Source: Acidobacteria bacterium RIFCSPLOWO2_12_FULL_66_21 (lineage in GTDB: Bacteria; Acidobacteriota; Vicinamibacteria; Vicinamibacterales; 2-12-FULL-66-21). Taken from it: a stretch of DNA of 64,000 bases. The stretch spans positions 84,102 through 148,101 of the forward strand of contig MELC01000091.1 of the NCBI GenBank assembly GCA_001767455.1, read 5' to 3'. Shown here one piece after another: positions 1 to 7,852 of the stretch. Below the pieces are notes generated by a model that saw nothing but the letters and a program-made list of their open reading frames with translations, did no database searches and was not told where the DNA came from. The first letter of the stretch is position 1; each line of letters starts with the position of its first letter. A program made the position numbers and the translations under genes.

Positions 1-58
1 TCACGCCGCGCAGGATGGCCTGGCGGGATTCCTCACCGTAAATGATCTGCTTTGCCAT
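1..58 (-). CDS. groL: Chaperonin GroEL, N-terminal fragment (cut by window edge)
   Basis: Reverse-strand translation from the ATG at 58 gives MAKQIIYGEESRQAILRGV, the characteristic beginning of the 60-kDa chaperonin GroEL, which with GroES forms the ATP-driven folding chamber in the cytoplasm. Only 19 codons are inside the window. It lies 91 nt downstream of groES in the same direction, the usual groES-groEL order, so it should be co-transcribed from the heat-shock promoter near 577-605. Confidence 0.9.
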   Translation of the reverse strand, partial: MAKQIIYGEESRQAILRGV

Positions 59-90
59 ATTCCCTGTTCTCCATGAAGTGAATTCGCTGA

Positions 91-113
91 TCCGCGGGGC
101 TGAAGCCCCGCGC
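91..113. repeat. REP-like GC hairpin between groES and groEL
   Basis: CGCGGGGC at 93-100 and GCCCCGCG at 105-112 form a perfect 8-bp stem with a 4-nt loop. It lies in the groES-groEL spacer. Such hairpins often modulate the groES/groEL transcript ratio or are REP-type dispersed repeats. There is no T-run, so an intrinsic terminator is unlikely. Confidence 0.55.
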
Positions 114-149
114 TACAAGCACGAGGCGCGCTCGCGCGCGCGACCGTTC

Positions 150-461
150 TTACTTGGTGATGACGCCGAGGATCTCTTCCTCGCGCATGATGAGGTACTC
201 CTCGCCGTCCATCTTGATTTCCTGGCCGGAGTACTTGCCGAAGAGGATCGTGTCGCCCTCCTTGACGTCGAGCGGCGTCACCTTGCCGTCCTTCTCGACC
301 TTGCCCTTGCCGACGGCGATGACCTTCCCCTGCTGCGGCTTCTCTTTCGCCGTGTCGGGGATGATGATGCCGCCCACCTTCTGTTCGCCTTCTTCCAGGC
401 GCTGGACGATGACGCGGTCGTGGAGGGGACGAATCTTGACTGCGGTTGCGACTGTTGCCAT
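150..461 (-). CDS. groS: Co-chaperonin GroES
   Basis: The 103-residue product is the heptameric lid of the GroEL chamber. The ATG at 461 is chosen because the family-typical sequence begins [20 protein letters not shown]; a longer reading from 539 adds 26 residues unlike GroES. The mobile loop that contacts GroEL is visible as [14 protein letters not shown] (about residues 30-43). The length is close to the usual 95-100. It is first in the operon with groEL and sits about 110 nt downstream of the predicted transcription start, with a small GGCGGC/GCCGCC hairpin in the leader (about 485-502). Control is predicted to be by HrcA through the operator at 549-575. Confidence 0.95.
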   Translation of the reverse strand: MATVATAVKIRPLHDRVIVQRLEEGEQKVGGIIIPDTAKEKPQQGKVIAVGKGKVEKDGKVTPLDVKEGDTILFGKYSGQEIKMDGEEYLIMREEEILGVITK

Positions 462-548
462 AGCGGTCTTCACTCCGGTGATAGGGCGGCGTGATCGCCG
501 CCTGAAGCTCGAATTCCTTAGCAAATGACGCCAAGCCATCCAGGCGGC

Positions 549-575
549 TTAGCAGTCAGCAGGACCGACTGCTAA
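549..575 (-). promoter_or_regulatory. CIRCE-type operator (variant), candidate HrcA site
   Basis: TTAGCAGTC (549-557) and GACTGCTAA (567-575) form a perfect 9-bp inverted repeat with a 9-nt spacer. This is the architecture of CIRCE, whose consensus arms are TTAGCACTC and GAGTGCTAA. One position per arm differs and the two changes compensate each other. It begins directly after the -10 hexamer of the groES promoter, the expected place for a heat-shock repressor operator. A further isolated half-site GACTGCTAA lies at 621-629. Confidence 0.85.
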
Positions 576-576
576 T

Positions 577-605
577 TGTATAGGAGGAGGGGCGGCGCTT
601 GTCAA
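577..605 (-). promoter_or_regulatory. Sigma70-type promoter of groES-groEL
   Basis: On the minus strand a perfect -35 TTGACA (600-605) is separated by 17 nt from the -10 TATACA (577-582). The predicted start of transcription is near 570, inside the CIRCE operator. The match is unusually good for this GC-rich genome, as expected for a repressor-controlled strong promoter. Confidence 0.8.
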
Positions 606-628
606 GCACTCGCCGCTGAAGACTGCTA

Positions 629-741
629 ACCACGGAAGAACAGGGCTTTTTGAACCCCCGAAAAACACGGAAGACACGGAAGATCTTCTGTGTTCTTCCG
701 TGTTCTTCCGTGGTGAAGGTTCTCCGTGTCCTTCCGTGGCA
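629..741. repeat. Inverted array of a 9-bp CACGGAAGA unit
   Basis: Units related to CACGGAAGA run rightwards from about 630 to 680 and units of the complement TCTTCCGTG run from about 684 to 740. The arms meet at an AGATCT centre (681-686), so the block can fold as a long imperfect hairpin. It lies between the groES promoter region and the stop of the Fis-type gene. It is one of a family of satellite-armed palindromes in this window. Confidence 0.75.
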
Positions 742-951
742 CTACGTGGCGCGTTTGATTCGGTATTCGGCGATCTTGCGGGCGACGGTGTTGCGGTGGA
801 GGCCCAGGAGCTCCGCGGCCTCGCCCAGGCTGCCGTTCGACCGCTGCAGCGCCCGCGCGATGAACAGTTTCTCGAATTCCCGCCGGGCGTCGTCGTACAG
901 CACGCCCTTGTCGAGCATTTCCTGGACGAGCTTTTCCATCTGATCGCGCAC
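742..951 (-). CDS. Small Fis-type helix-turn-helix protein
   Basis: A 69-residue protein whose C-terminal half (about residues 28-66) is a clear Fis-type helix-turn-helix: IARALQRSNGSLGEAAELLG followed by LHRNTVARKIAEYRIK. The same domain closes NtrC-family activators, but no AAA+ or receiver domain is present, so it resembles free-standing Fis, shortened at the N-terminus. It would bind DNA as a dimer and act as a regulator or nucleoid protein. It starts 7 nt after the purC stop on the same strand and is probably co-transcribed with it. Its targets cannot be read from the sequence. Confidence 0.8.
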   Translation of the reverse strand: MRDQMEKLVQEMLDKGVLYDDARREFEKLFIARALQRSNGSLGEAAELLGLHRNTVARKIAEYRIKRAT

Positions 952-958
952 GGCTCGG

Positions 959-1975
959 TTACTGGAGCTCGCGGCCGGACAGCAGGCGGTACGCGTCGAG
1001 GTACTTCTCGCGCGTCCGGCGGATCACGTCGTCGGGCAGCGCCGGGACCGGCGGCTGCTTGTTCCAGCGGATCTCTTCGAGGTAGTCGCGGACGAACTGC
1101 TTGTCGAAGCTGGGCTGCCCGTGTCCCGGCTCGTACGACGCGCGCGGCCAGAACCGCGAGGAATCCGGCGTGAGCACCTCGTCGATGAGGATGATCTCCT
1201 GGTCGCCAACGGTCGTGCCCTCCGATCGGGCCGCCTTCGCGCCTTCCGCGCTTCCGCCTTCGCCCGGCTTCGGCGGACCGCCGTAGCCTCCGGCGGAGGC
1301 TGGTCGGCGGGCCAGGCCGAACTCGAACTTGGTGTCGGCGATAATGATGCCTTTCGACTCGGCGTGCTCGCAGCCGCGCCGATAAATCTCGAGCGTCAGC
1401 GCTTTCAGCCGCGCGATCAGGTCGCGCCCCACCAGACGTCCGGCTTCCTCTTCGCTGATGTTGATGTCGTGGCCGCTGTCCGCCTTCGTCGCGGGGGTGA
1501 AGATCGGCTCCGGCAGGCGATCGGATTCGCGCAGACCCGCGGGGAGTGTGATTCCGCAGACGCTGCCGCCCTGCCGGTATTCCCTCCAGCCGGAGCCGGA
1601 CAGATATCCGCGCGCGACGCATTCGACCGGAACCGGATCGGTCTTCCGGGCCAGCATGGTCCGTCCGCGCAGCACGTCGGCATGCGGCCGCGCGGCGGCC
1701 GGAAACTCGTCCACGTCGAGCGAGATCACGTGGTGCGGAACGAGGCCCCTCATCCGCTCGAACCAGAACCCCGAGAGCTGCGTGAGCACCTTCCCCTTGT
1801 CGGGGATGCCGGAGCCCAGCACGTAATCGAACGCGGAGATGCGGTCGGTCGCGACGATGAGCAGCGCCGCCTCCCCGGAGGGGAGCGTCACGTCGTACAC
1901 GTCGCGCACTTTTCCGCGCCGCGCGAGCGCGAGACCGTCGAGCGATGTATTGAGCAGGGGAGCGGTAGACAGCAC
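959..1975 (-). CDS. purC: SAICAR synthase (phosphoribosylaminoimidazole-succinocarboxamide synthase)
   Basis: This enzyme joins aspartate to CAIR using ATP in de novo purine synthesis. The 338-residue product starts with GTG at 1975, preceded by a GAGGTCAAGG stretch. Family signatures include GKVRDVYDV near the N-terminus, RISAFDYVL, VECVARGYLSGSGW and DEVLTPDSSRFWPR, with SFDKQFVRDYLE near the end. Between KFEFGLA (residues 216-222) and EIILIDEV (260-267) there are about 30 extra glycine/proline/alanine-rich residues that relatives lack. They are encoded by a dispersed repeat (see 1254-1310) that kept the frame and probably forms a surface loop. Otherwise it looks intact. Confidence 0.93.
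   Translation of the reverse strand: MLSTAPLLNTSLDGLALARRGKVRDVYDVTLPSGEAALLIVATDRISAFDYVLGSGIPDKGKVLTQLSGFWFERMRGLVPHHVISLDVDEFPAAARPHADVLRGRTMLARKTDPVPVECVARGYLSGSGWREYRQGGSVCGITLPAGLRESDRLPEPIFTPATKADSGHDINISEEEAGRLVGRDLIARLKALTLEIYRRGCEHAESKGIIIADTKFEFGLARRPASAGGYGGPPKPGEGGSAEGAKAARSEGTTVGDQEIILIDEVLTPDSSRFWPRASYEPGHGQPSFDKQFVRDYLEEIRWNKQPPVPALPDDVIRRTREKYLDAYRLLSGRELQ
1254..1310. repeat. Dispersed GC-rich repeat inserted in purC (copy 1 of 3)
   Basis: The copy starts CCGCCTTCGCCCGGCTTCGG and ends GGCGGAGGCTGGT. Related sequences with the same ends occur at 18779-18837 and 22443-22500, both outside genes. Here it is inside purC, length-compatible with the reading frame, and encodes roughly AGGYGGPPKPGEGGSAEGAK. 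It contains GGCGGA and TCCGGCGGA palindromic patches. Confidence 0.75.
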
Positions 1976-2091
1976 AGCCTTGACCTCGAGGAGAAGACGG
2001 CAGCTTACCGGGCGGTGACGAGGGAGTCAACTGTCAACTGTCAACTCCAAACTCCAAACGCCCAAGCGAGCTGTGAGGTGCGAGGTGCGAG
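1976..2091. repeat. Short spacer with TCAACTG and GAGGTGC-type heptamers
   Basis: Between the DUF4097-like gene and purC, about 2027-2062 holds tandem TCAACTG/TCCAAAC units, followed by GAGGTGCGAGGTGCGAGC units up to the stop codon region at 2092. No gene or clear terminator is visible. Confidence 0.6.
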
Positions 2092-3225
2092 CTACGAGCC
2101 GTGAGCGGCGACGGAGAGATTGATGTTGCCGTTCGTGGAGCGGATGCTGATCATGGGGCCGCCGCCGCGGACGGGACCCGTGGCGTGCTGCTCGGCGTCG
2201 CTGCTGGACACGGCCGGCGGCAGTCCGGCAGGCGCGGTGATGCGGCCGCCGTTGGCGACGGCATCGAGTTGATACCCGCCCTGCACCGGGAGCATGACGG
2301 TCACCGGTTCGTCGCCCTCGCTGTAGATGTAGAGCGGCGCCGGACGCTCGACGGCGACCGTGATGTCCGCGTTGCGCGCGTCGATGCGGCCCTCGGAGCG
2401 CAGGCCATTCACCTTGATCGACCCGCTGCTGACATTCGCCCGGATCATCCCGTTGTCCGTCTGGATCTTGTCGAGCGACACGTCGGTGGCGGTCGCGTCG
2501 ATCGTGAACGGCCCATGGACGCCCGTAATCTTCAGCTCGCCCGCGTTGGTCGTGATCCAGGATGGGGAGTCGCCGCGGATCTCCTCGAGCGTCACGTCGC
2601 TGCCGCGCGTCGTGAGCCGCAGGTTGCCGGCATCGGCGACGAGCAGACTCCCTCCGCGCTGGCTGCCCGAGACGAGGCCGGACACCCGCCGGATTTCGGT
2701 GGTGCCGCGCGCGTTGACGAGCTCGACCTCGCGCACGCCCGTGATTCGCAGAGGGCCGACGTTCGGATTCAGCAGGATGCGGAGGCGCCGCGGCACCTTC
2801 AAGGACAGCGTGGCCGTCTGGCTTCCCTCGCGCGGAAAGGCCACCCCCGCGAACAGGCTCGCGCCGCTGCCCGAAAAGGTCAGTTTGACGGCCTTGGCCA
2901 GCCGGTCGGCCTCCGCCGCATCGTAGCCGTTCGACTGCGCCGTGAGATCGGCCTGAATGTCGGGGCGGTCTTCGCCGACGATCGTGATCCCGCCGCGCAG
3001 GAGCGCGAGGCGCAATTCGTCCACCGCGGGCGCCACCTCGAAGGTCGTGCTCGTCGTGGCCGACGCGCGGGCGCGGCTGCCCTGCACGCCGCGCCTGATG
3101 TTCTGGACGATCTGGCCGAGCGAGGTGTGCCGGTCGCCGGGGAGCTCGGGCGGCGCGGTGATCTGATAAACGATCGCCGCCACGACGGCGACAGCGGCGA
3201 TCAGCAATAACTCACGTTTACCCAT
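2092..3225 (-). CDS. DUF4097-like beta-strand-repeat protein, membrane-anchored
   Basis: The 377-residue product begins MGKRELLLIAAVAVVAAIVY, an N-terminal hydrophobic anchor or uncleaved signal, so it faces the periplasm. The rest is a run of short strands of the type 'ITGVREVELVNARGTTEIRR' and 'GSIKVNGLRSEGRIDARNAD', which looks like a right-handed beta-helix of the putative adhesin DUF4097 family. The ATG at 3225 is preferred to an upstream start at 3321 because it sits directly before the membrane segment. It is divergent from the gene at 3349. No enzymatic motif is seen, so its role is unknown. Confidence 0.65.
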   Translation of the reverse strand: MGKRELLLIAAVAVVAAIVYQITAPPELPGDRHTSLGQIVQNIRRGVQGSRARASATTSTTFEVAPAVDELRLALLRGGITIVGEDRPDIQADLTAQSNGYDAAEADRLAKAVKLTFSGSGASLFAGVAFPREGSQTATLSLKVPRRLRILLNPNVGPLRITGVREVELVNARGTTEIRRVSGLVSGSQRGGSLLVADAGNLRLTTRGSDVTLEEIRGDSPSWITTNAGELKITGVHGPFTIDATATDVSLDKIQTDNGMIRANVSSGSIKVNGLRSEGRIDARNADITVAVERPAPLYIYSEGDEPVTVMLPVQGGYQLDAVANGGRITAPAGLPPAVSSSDAEQHATGPVRGGGPMISIRSTNGNINLSVAAHGS

Positions 3226-3305
3226 AGACTTGGAGCGGTCGTTGTAGTACAGTTCGCCGGGTGTCTGGCGCCCGGGATCGGCCACACGGCCCTGGGGCCG
3301 GCCGA

Positions 3306-3334
3306 TTCCCACTGCACGCACCCCGGATTCTAAT
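3306..3334 (+). promoter_or_regulatory. Candidate promoter for the flippase-like gene and nrdR cluster
   Basis: TTCCCA (3306-3311), 17 nt, TCTAAT (3329-3334). A start near 3341 would leave a leader of only about 8 nt before the ATG at 3349. The -35 match is modest. Confidence 0.45.
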
Positions 3335-3348
3335 CCCGACAGTTACGC

Positions 3349-4413
3349 ATGCGGCCACGAGTTCGCACAGTACTCATTCTTCTGCTTACGCTCGGCCTCC
3401 TGGGGTTTTTCTTCAGGAAGGCAGATCCGGCCGGCGTCTGGGCGGAGACCCGGAGCGCCGACGCCGGGCTGCTCGCCCTTGCGCTCGTCGTCACGGGCGT
3501 GACGTACGCGATGCGCGCCTGGCGGTGGCAGTCGCTCCTCGCGCCCATCGGTCCCACGCGTTTCGCGACGGCCTTGCGCACGACGATTATCGGCTTTGCC
3601 GCCAGCTCGCTGTTGCCCGGGCGGCCCGGCGAAGTCCTGCGGCCGTACCTGCTGGCGCGGCGCGAGGGGCTGAGTCCCACGTCGGCCTTCGCGACGATCA
3701 TCCTCGAGCGCCTGCTGGATCTCGCAACGGTCCTGCTCCTGTTTGCCGCGTTCGTCTTCATGGCGCCGGCGGAGGGTGGGGATGCCACGGCCTCTGCGCT
3801 GGCCAGCGTGAAATTCTGGGGAGGCGTCTCGGCCGTCTCCGCTGTCGTGGGCCTCGGGTTGCTGTTCGCGCTGGCCGGCCACCCGGAACGCCTCGGCCGG
3901 GCGGCGCTCAAAGTGGAGCGCGTGCTCCCCGAGCGCCTGGCCCACGTCGTCGCGGCGTTCGTCGAAACCTTCATCCGCGGCCTGGCGGTGATGCGCCGGC
4001 CCCGCCGCCTGGCCGCCGCGCTGGCGCTGTCGTTTCCCCTGTGGTTGTCCATCGCGGCCGGTATCTGGCTGACATCGCAGGCATTCCACATTACGTTCTC
4101 CTACACGGCTTCGTTCCTCGTGATGGCGGTGCTGGTCGTCGGGGTGGCCGTGCCGACGCCCGGATCGGTGGGCGCGTTCCACGCGGCCTACCAGTTCACG
4201 GTCACCACGTTTTTCCAGGCGTCGCAGGATCGGGCGGTCGGCGCGGCGATCGTGCTGCACGCGATTTCGTTCCTGCCGGTGACGCTCGCGGGCATCTATC
4301 TTCTGATGCGCGAAGGCCTGACGCTGGCCGGCGCCCGGCGCATCGCCCGGAATGCAGACGGCGGAGACGTCCCCGCCACACCGGTTCCGGCCGGGGAGAG
4401 AGGCGCGTCATGA
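3349..4413 (+). CDS. Lysylphosphatidylglycerol-synthase-type transmembrane (flippase-like) protein
   Basis: A 354-residue integral membrane protein with about seven or eight hydrophobic segments, starting [15 protein letters not shown]. It carries the hallmark [12 protein letters not shown] near residue 60, the [17 protein letters not shown] block near 95, [12 protein letters not shown] and, late, [17 protein letters not shown]. These define the UPF0104/MprF-N (TIGR00374) family, often linked to lipid or glycolipid transport across the inner membrane. No aminoacyl-transferase domain is attached, so it is not a full MprF. Its stop overlaps the nrdR start (ATGA at 4410). The substrate cannot be predicted. 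Confidence 0.85.
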   Translation: MRPRVRTVLILLLTLGLLGFFFRKADPAGVWAETRSADAGLLALALVVTGVTYAMRAWRWQSLLAPIGPTRFATALRTTIIGFAASSLLPGRPGEVLRPYLLARREGLSPTSAFATIILERLLDLATVLLLFAAFVFMAPAEGGDATASALASVKFWGGVSAVSAVVGLGLLFALAGHPERLGRAALKVERVLPERLAHVVAAFVETFIRGLAVMRRPRRLAAALALSFPLWLSIAAGIWLTSQAFHITFSYTASFLVMAVLVVGVAVPTPGSVGAFHAAYQFTVTTFFQASQDRAVGAAIVLHAISFLPVTLAGIYLLMREGLTLAGARRIARNADGGDVPATPVPAGERGAS

Positions 4414-4868
4414 AGTGTCCGTACTGCGCGCACCTCGGCGACAAGGTCGTCGACTCGCGCGAGAGCAAGGAAGGGGAGGTCATCCGGCGCCGCCGTGAAT
4501 GCCTCGGCTGCGGCCGGCGCTTCACGAGCTACGAGCGGATCGACGAGATCCCCTACATGGTCATCAAGAAGGACGGCAGCCGCGAGCGGTTCGAGCGGCA
4601 GAAGCTGCTGGCGGGCCTGCTGAAGGCGTGCGAGAAGCGGCCCGTCAGCGTCGGCGCCCTCGAGGCGATCGCGGATCGGGTCGAGACGGCGCTGCAGGAG
4701 AAACCCGAGCGCGAGATGAGCACGGAGGACGTGGGCGCGTTCGTGATGAACGAGCTGCGGCAGCTCGACAAGGTCGCCTACGTCCGTTTCGCGTCCGTCT
4801 ACCGGCACTTCCGCGACATCGGCGAGTTCATGACCGAGCTGAAAGACCTGCTGAACGGAAAGGAATGA
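4410..4868 (+). CDS. nrdR: Transcriptional repressor NrdR
   Basis: A 152-residue repressor of ribonucleotide reductase genes. It has an N-terminal zinc ribbon with C3-x2-C6 and C31-x2-C34 ([20 protein letters not shown]), followed by an ATP-cone domain (about residues 47-137) that senses ATP/dATP. The length matches the family. The start ATG overlaps the preceding stop and its own stop overlaps the next gene (ATGA at 4865), showing tight co-translation. No nrd genes are in the window, so its targets lie elsewhere. Confidence 0.95.
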   Translation: MKCPYCAHLGDKVVDSRESKEGEVIRRRRECLGCGRRFTSYERIDEIPYMVIKKDGSRERFERQKLLAGLLKACEKRPVSVGALEAIADRVETALQEKPEREMSTEDVGAFVMNELRQLDKVAYVRFASVYRHFRDIGEFMTELKDLLNGKE

Positions 4869-5410
4869 GCACACTGTCCGCGCGTGCCTGGACCCTCGCC
4901 GTCGCGCTCTCGGTCCTGCCGGCGGTGCTGCCGGCCGATCAGAGCCTGCAGGTGGCGCCGCTCTCGCGCGAGGGACGCGTCCTCGTGTCGTTCCGCCTGG
5001 ACAACGCCTTCAACGAGGACATCCGCACGGCGATTCACAGCGGGCTCACGATCAGCTTCATCTACGACGTCGAGCTGAAGCGCGGCTCGTCGCTGTGGTT
5101 CGATCGCACGATTGCCTCCGAGAAGGTGACCGCGGCGGTGCGGTACGACAATCTCGCCCGGCGCTACCAGGTGACGCGCACGCAGGACGGTCGCATCGAG
5201 CGCGTGGACGCCACGGAGCGCGAAGAGGATGCCCGGCGGCTGCTGACGGAATTCGACAAGCTTCCGCTTTTCACGAGCGAGGGCCTGGAGCCCAACGCGG
5301 AGTACTACGTGCGGGTGCGCGCGCGCACGTCGCCGCGCAACGCGTCGTTCGTGTGGCCGTGGGAGCGGCACGACGTCAGCGCCACGGCGAAATTCACGTT
5401 CATCAAGTAG
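4865..5410 (+). CDS. DUF4390 domain protein
   Basis: A 181-residue exported protein with a signal peptide of about 24 residues ([20 protein letters not shown]) followed by a beta-rich domain of the DUF4390 type ([20 protein letters not shown]). The gene sits directly before ntrY, an arrangement also known in beta-proteobacteria, which suggests a periplasmic partner of the sensor kinase; this is inference from context. It overlaps nrdR by 4 nt and ends 1 nt before ntrY. Confidence 0.8.
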   Translation: MSTLSARAWTLAVALSVLPAVLPADQSLQVAPLSREGRVLVSFRLDNAFNEDIRTAIHSGLTISFIYDVELKRGSSLWFDRTIASEKVTAAVRYDNLARRYQVTRTQDGRIERVDATEREEDARRLLTEFDKLPLFTSEGLEPNAEYYVRVRARTSPRNASFVWPWERHDVSATAKFTFIK

Positions 5411-5411
5411 C

Positions 5412-7718
5412 GTGGCCACCACCCTTCGCGACGCGCGGCGCCCGACGCTTCCGGCCCGGCCGGCCCCGCGCCCGCCTGTCCGCGAGCGCCGTCCGTTCCG
5501 CGACAATCCGCGCCTGATCCTGATCGGGCTGGTCCTGCTGCTGGCCGCGCTGGCGGGGATGGTGTGGCTCGCCGATCAGTCCCGCGAGCTCAACCCCGAC
5601 TTCCTCAGCGAGGTCGTGCTCTACGCGCTGTCGGCGGCCGACCTGACGATGGTGATCGCGCTCGTCTTCGTGCTGGCGCGCAACATCGTGAAGCTGGCGG
5701 TCGAGCGGCGGCGCGGCCTGCCGTTCTCGAGATTCCGCGCGAAGCTGGTGCTCGCGATGCTCGGCCTGACGATCGTGCCGTCCGTGCTCGTGCTGCTCGT
5801 CGGCGGCGAGCTGATTCGCAGCAGCATGGAGCAGTGGTTCAGCGACCCGGTGGACGTCGTGCTCCGCTCCGCCACCGAGATCGCCGGCGACTACTACCAG
5901 GAGCGCGAGAAGATCGTGCGGGACCACGTGCTCCGGATCGCGCGCGCGCTGCCGGCGGAGGCCGTCGACACCGGCGACCTCGAGGCGGTCCGCGCGCTCA
6001 TCGGTCCGGAAGTGACGCAGCGCGGCGTGGGTCTTGTCGAGGTCTACCGCATCCCGGCCGCCGGCGCCGCGCCCGGGCCGCTCGTCGCCGTCGAATCGCC
6101 GTCGTTGCCGCGCGGGCACGTGCGCGCGTCCGCGGATCGCCTGGCCGCGAAAGTCGCCGCCGGCGACGACCGCCCCGTGCACGAGCAACTCGCCGAGGGG
6201 GGAGAGCTCGTGCGGGCGGGCGCGCTGGTCCGCGACCCCGCCACGAACCGGACCGTGGGCGTCGTCATCGCCAGCGATCACCTGGCTGACAACCTCGCGC
6301 AGCACTCGAGGCGGATCAAGGAGGCGTTCGAGAACTACAACCAGTTGCGCGTCCTGAAGCGCCCGCTCGAAGGCGTGTACCTCTCCCTCTTCCTGATGAT
6401 GACGTTGATGATTCTCGTCAGCGCCACCTGGATGGGGCTGTACCTGGCCAAGCGCATCACGCGGCCCGTCCAGATGCTGGCCGCCGGCGCGCGCGAGATC
6501 GGCGCGGGCCGGCTCGATCATCGCATCGAGCCGGAGACGCGCGACGAGTTCGGCTCGCTCGTCGAGGCGTTCAACACGATGGCCGGCGAGCTGGCGGCCA
6601 GCCAGCGCAAGCTCGATCGCTCGCGCCTCGATCTGGAGCGGAAGAACCAGCAACTGGACGAGCGGCGCCGGTACATCGAAACCGTGCTCGAGCGAATCGC
6701 GACCGGCGTCGTCTCGGTCGGCGCCGACGGGTGCATCGAGACGATCAACGCCGCGGCGGTGCGGCTGCTCGGGGTCGAAGCCGGCGTCATCGGCGCGCCG
6801 CTCGACGCCGCCTTCGGCCGGGAGGACCTGCGCCCGCTGGGCGCGCTCGTGCAGCGCGTCCACGCCGGCCGCGCCGAGCCGGCGGCGCAGGAGATCGCGC
6901 TCACGCGCGAGGGTCGCGAACTGCATCTCGCGGCGGCCGCCACGCCGCTCCAGGGAGAGGACGGTGCGCCCGCCGGCGCCGTCCTGGTGTTCGACGACGT
7001 GACGCCGCTGATACGGACGCAGCGCGTCGCCGCGTGGCGCGACGTGGCGCGGCGGCTCGCGCACGAAATCAAGAACCCGCTGACGCCGATCCAGTTGTGC
7101 GCCGAGCGGATGCGCCGCCACTTCGGCTCGGCGCCTCCCGCGTCGCGGGCGCTCGTGGACGAATGCACGACGACCATCGTCGGCGAAGTGGAATCGCTGA
7201 AGGCGCTCGTCGACGAGTTCGCCCAGTTCGCCCGGATGCCGGCGCCGCGCGCCGTCCCGTCCGATCTGGATGGCGTCATCCGCGATACGCTCGCGCTCTA
7301 CAAGGGCCTGTTCGGCCAGATTCGGCTCGAGCACCGTCCGGCCGAGGGGCTGCCGCCCGTGCGGATCGACGTCGAACAGATCCGCCGCGTCGTGATCAAC
7401 CTGGTCGACAACGCGGTCGAGGCCCTGGGCGCCGCCGCGGCGCCGCTGCGGCCGGGCGGCGACCCCCCGTCGATCGTGGTCGCGACGGGGCACGACCCCG
7501 GCCACGGCGTCGCGCGCATCACCATCGCCGACAACGGGCCGGGCATCCCGCCGGCCGATCGCGACAAGCTGTTCATGCCGTACTACTCGACCAAACGGCG
7601 CGGCAGCGGCCTGGGCCTCGCCATCGTCCGCCGCATCATCGCCGAGCACGGCGGCAACATCGAAGTCGCCGACAACGTGCCGGCCGGGACGGTATTTACG
7701 ATAGAGCTGCCGGTGTGA
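5412..7718 (+). CDS. ntrY: NtrY-type membrane sensor histidine kinase
   Basis: 768 residues from a GTG start. In order: several N-terminal hydrophobic segments (about 35-135), a periplasmic sensor stretch, a further membrane segment near 325-345, a HAMP linker (LAKRITRPVQMLAAG), a coiled stretch, a PAS domain (about 420-520), the phospho-acceptor domain with H near residue 550 in RRLAHEIKNPLTPIQL, and an ATPase domain with NLVDNAVEAL (N box), DNGPGIP and GSGLGLAIV (G boxes). This is the NtrY architecture: it phosphorylates the response regulator encoded next, linked in other bacteria to nitrogen or redox and envelope signals. Confidence 0.9.
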   Translation: MATTLRDARRPTLPARPAPRPPVRERRPFRDNPRLILIGLVLLLAALAGMVWLADQSRELNPDFLSEVVLYALSAADLTMVIALVFVLARNIVKLAVERRRGLPFSRFRAKLVLAMLGLTIVPSVLVLLVGGELIRSSMEQWFSDPVDVVLRSATEIAGDYYQEREKIVRDHVLRIARALPAEAVDTGDLEAVRALIGPEVTQRGVGLVEVYRIPAAGAAPGPLVAVESPSLPRGHVRASADRLAAKVAAGDDRPVHEQLAEGGELVRAGALVRDPATNRTVGVVIASDHLADNLAQHSRRIKEAFENYNQLRVLKRPLEGVYLSLFLMMTLMILVSATWMGLYLAKRITRPVQMLAAGAREIGAGRLDHRIEPETRDEFGSLVEAFNTMAGELAASQRKLDRSRLDLERKNQQLDERRRYIETVLERIATGVVSVGADGCIETINAAAVRLLGVEAGVIGAPLDAAFGREDLRPLGALVQRVHAGRAEPAAQEIALTREGRELHLAAAATPLQGEDGAPAGAVLVFDDVTPLIRTQRVAAWRDVARRLAHEIKNPLTPIQLCAERMRRHFGSAPPASRALVDECTTTIVGEVESLKALVDEFAQFARMPAPRAVPSDLDGVIRDTLALYKGLFGQIRLEHRPAEGLPPVRIDVEQIRRVVINLVDNAVEALGAAAAPLRPGGDPPSIVVATGHDPGHGVARITIADNGPGIPPADRDKLFMPYYSTKRRGSGLGLAIVRRIIAEHGGNIEVADNVPAGTVFTIELPV

Positions 7719-7852
7719 GTTTCCAGTTGCCAGTATCCAGCTTCCAGACACGTTGGCAGCTGGGAATCAGCAGGCGCGAACCGGAAGCCGGGAACTGAAT
7801 GCTGGAAGCTGGGAGCTGGGAGCTGGAAGCTGGAAGCTGGGAACTGGAAGCT
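7719..7852. repeat. Inverted CTTCCAG/CTGGAAG heptamer array between ntrY and ntrX
   Basis: The left arm (about 7721-7751) has TCCAGTT/GCCAGTA/TCCAGCT units; after a short core the right arm (about 7799-7850) has CTGGAAG/CTGGGAG units, that is, the reverse complement. The right arm abuts the ntrX start and supplies a GGAAG that may act as its ribosome-binding site. It also creates an in-frame upstream ATG at 7799, which would add 18 repeat-encoded residues to NtrX. Confidence 0.8.

Noticed and set aside
1..534. 177-residue minus-strand reading frame covering groES
   Set aside because: Wrong frame of groES; only its extreme 3' region overlaps the genuine groEL start, in a different frame.
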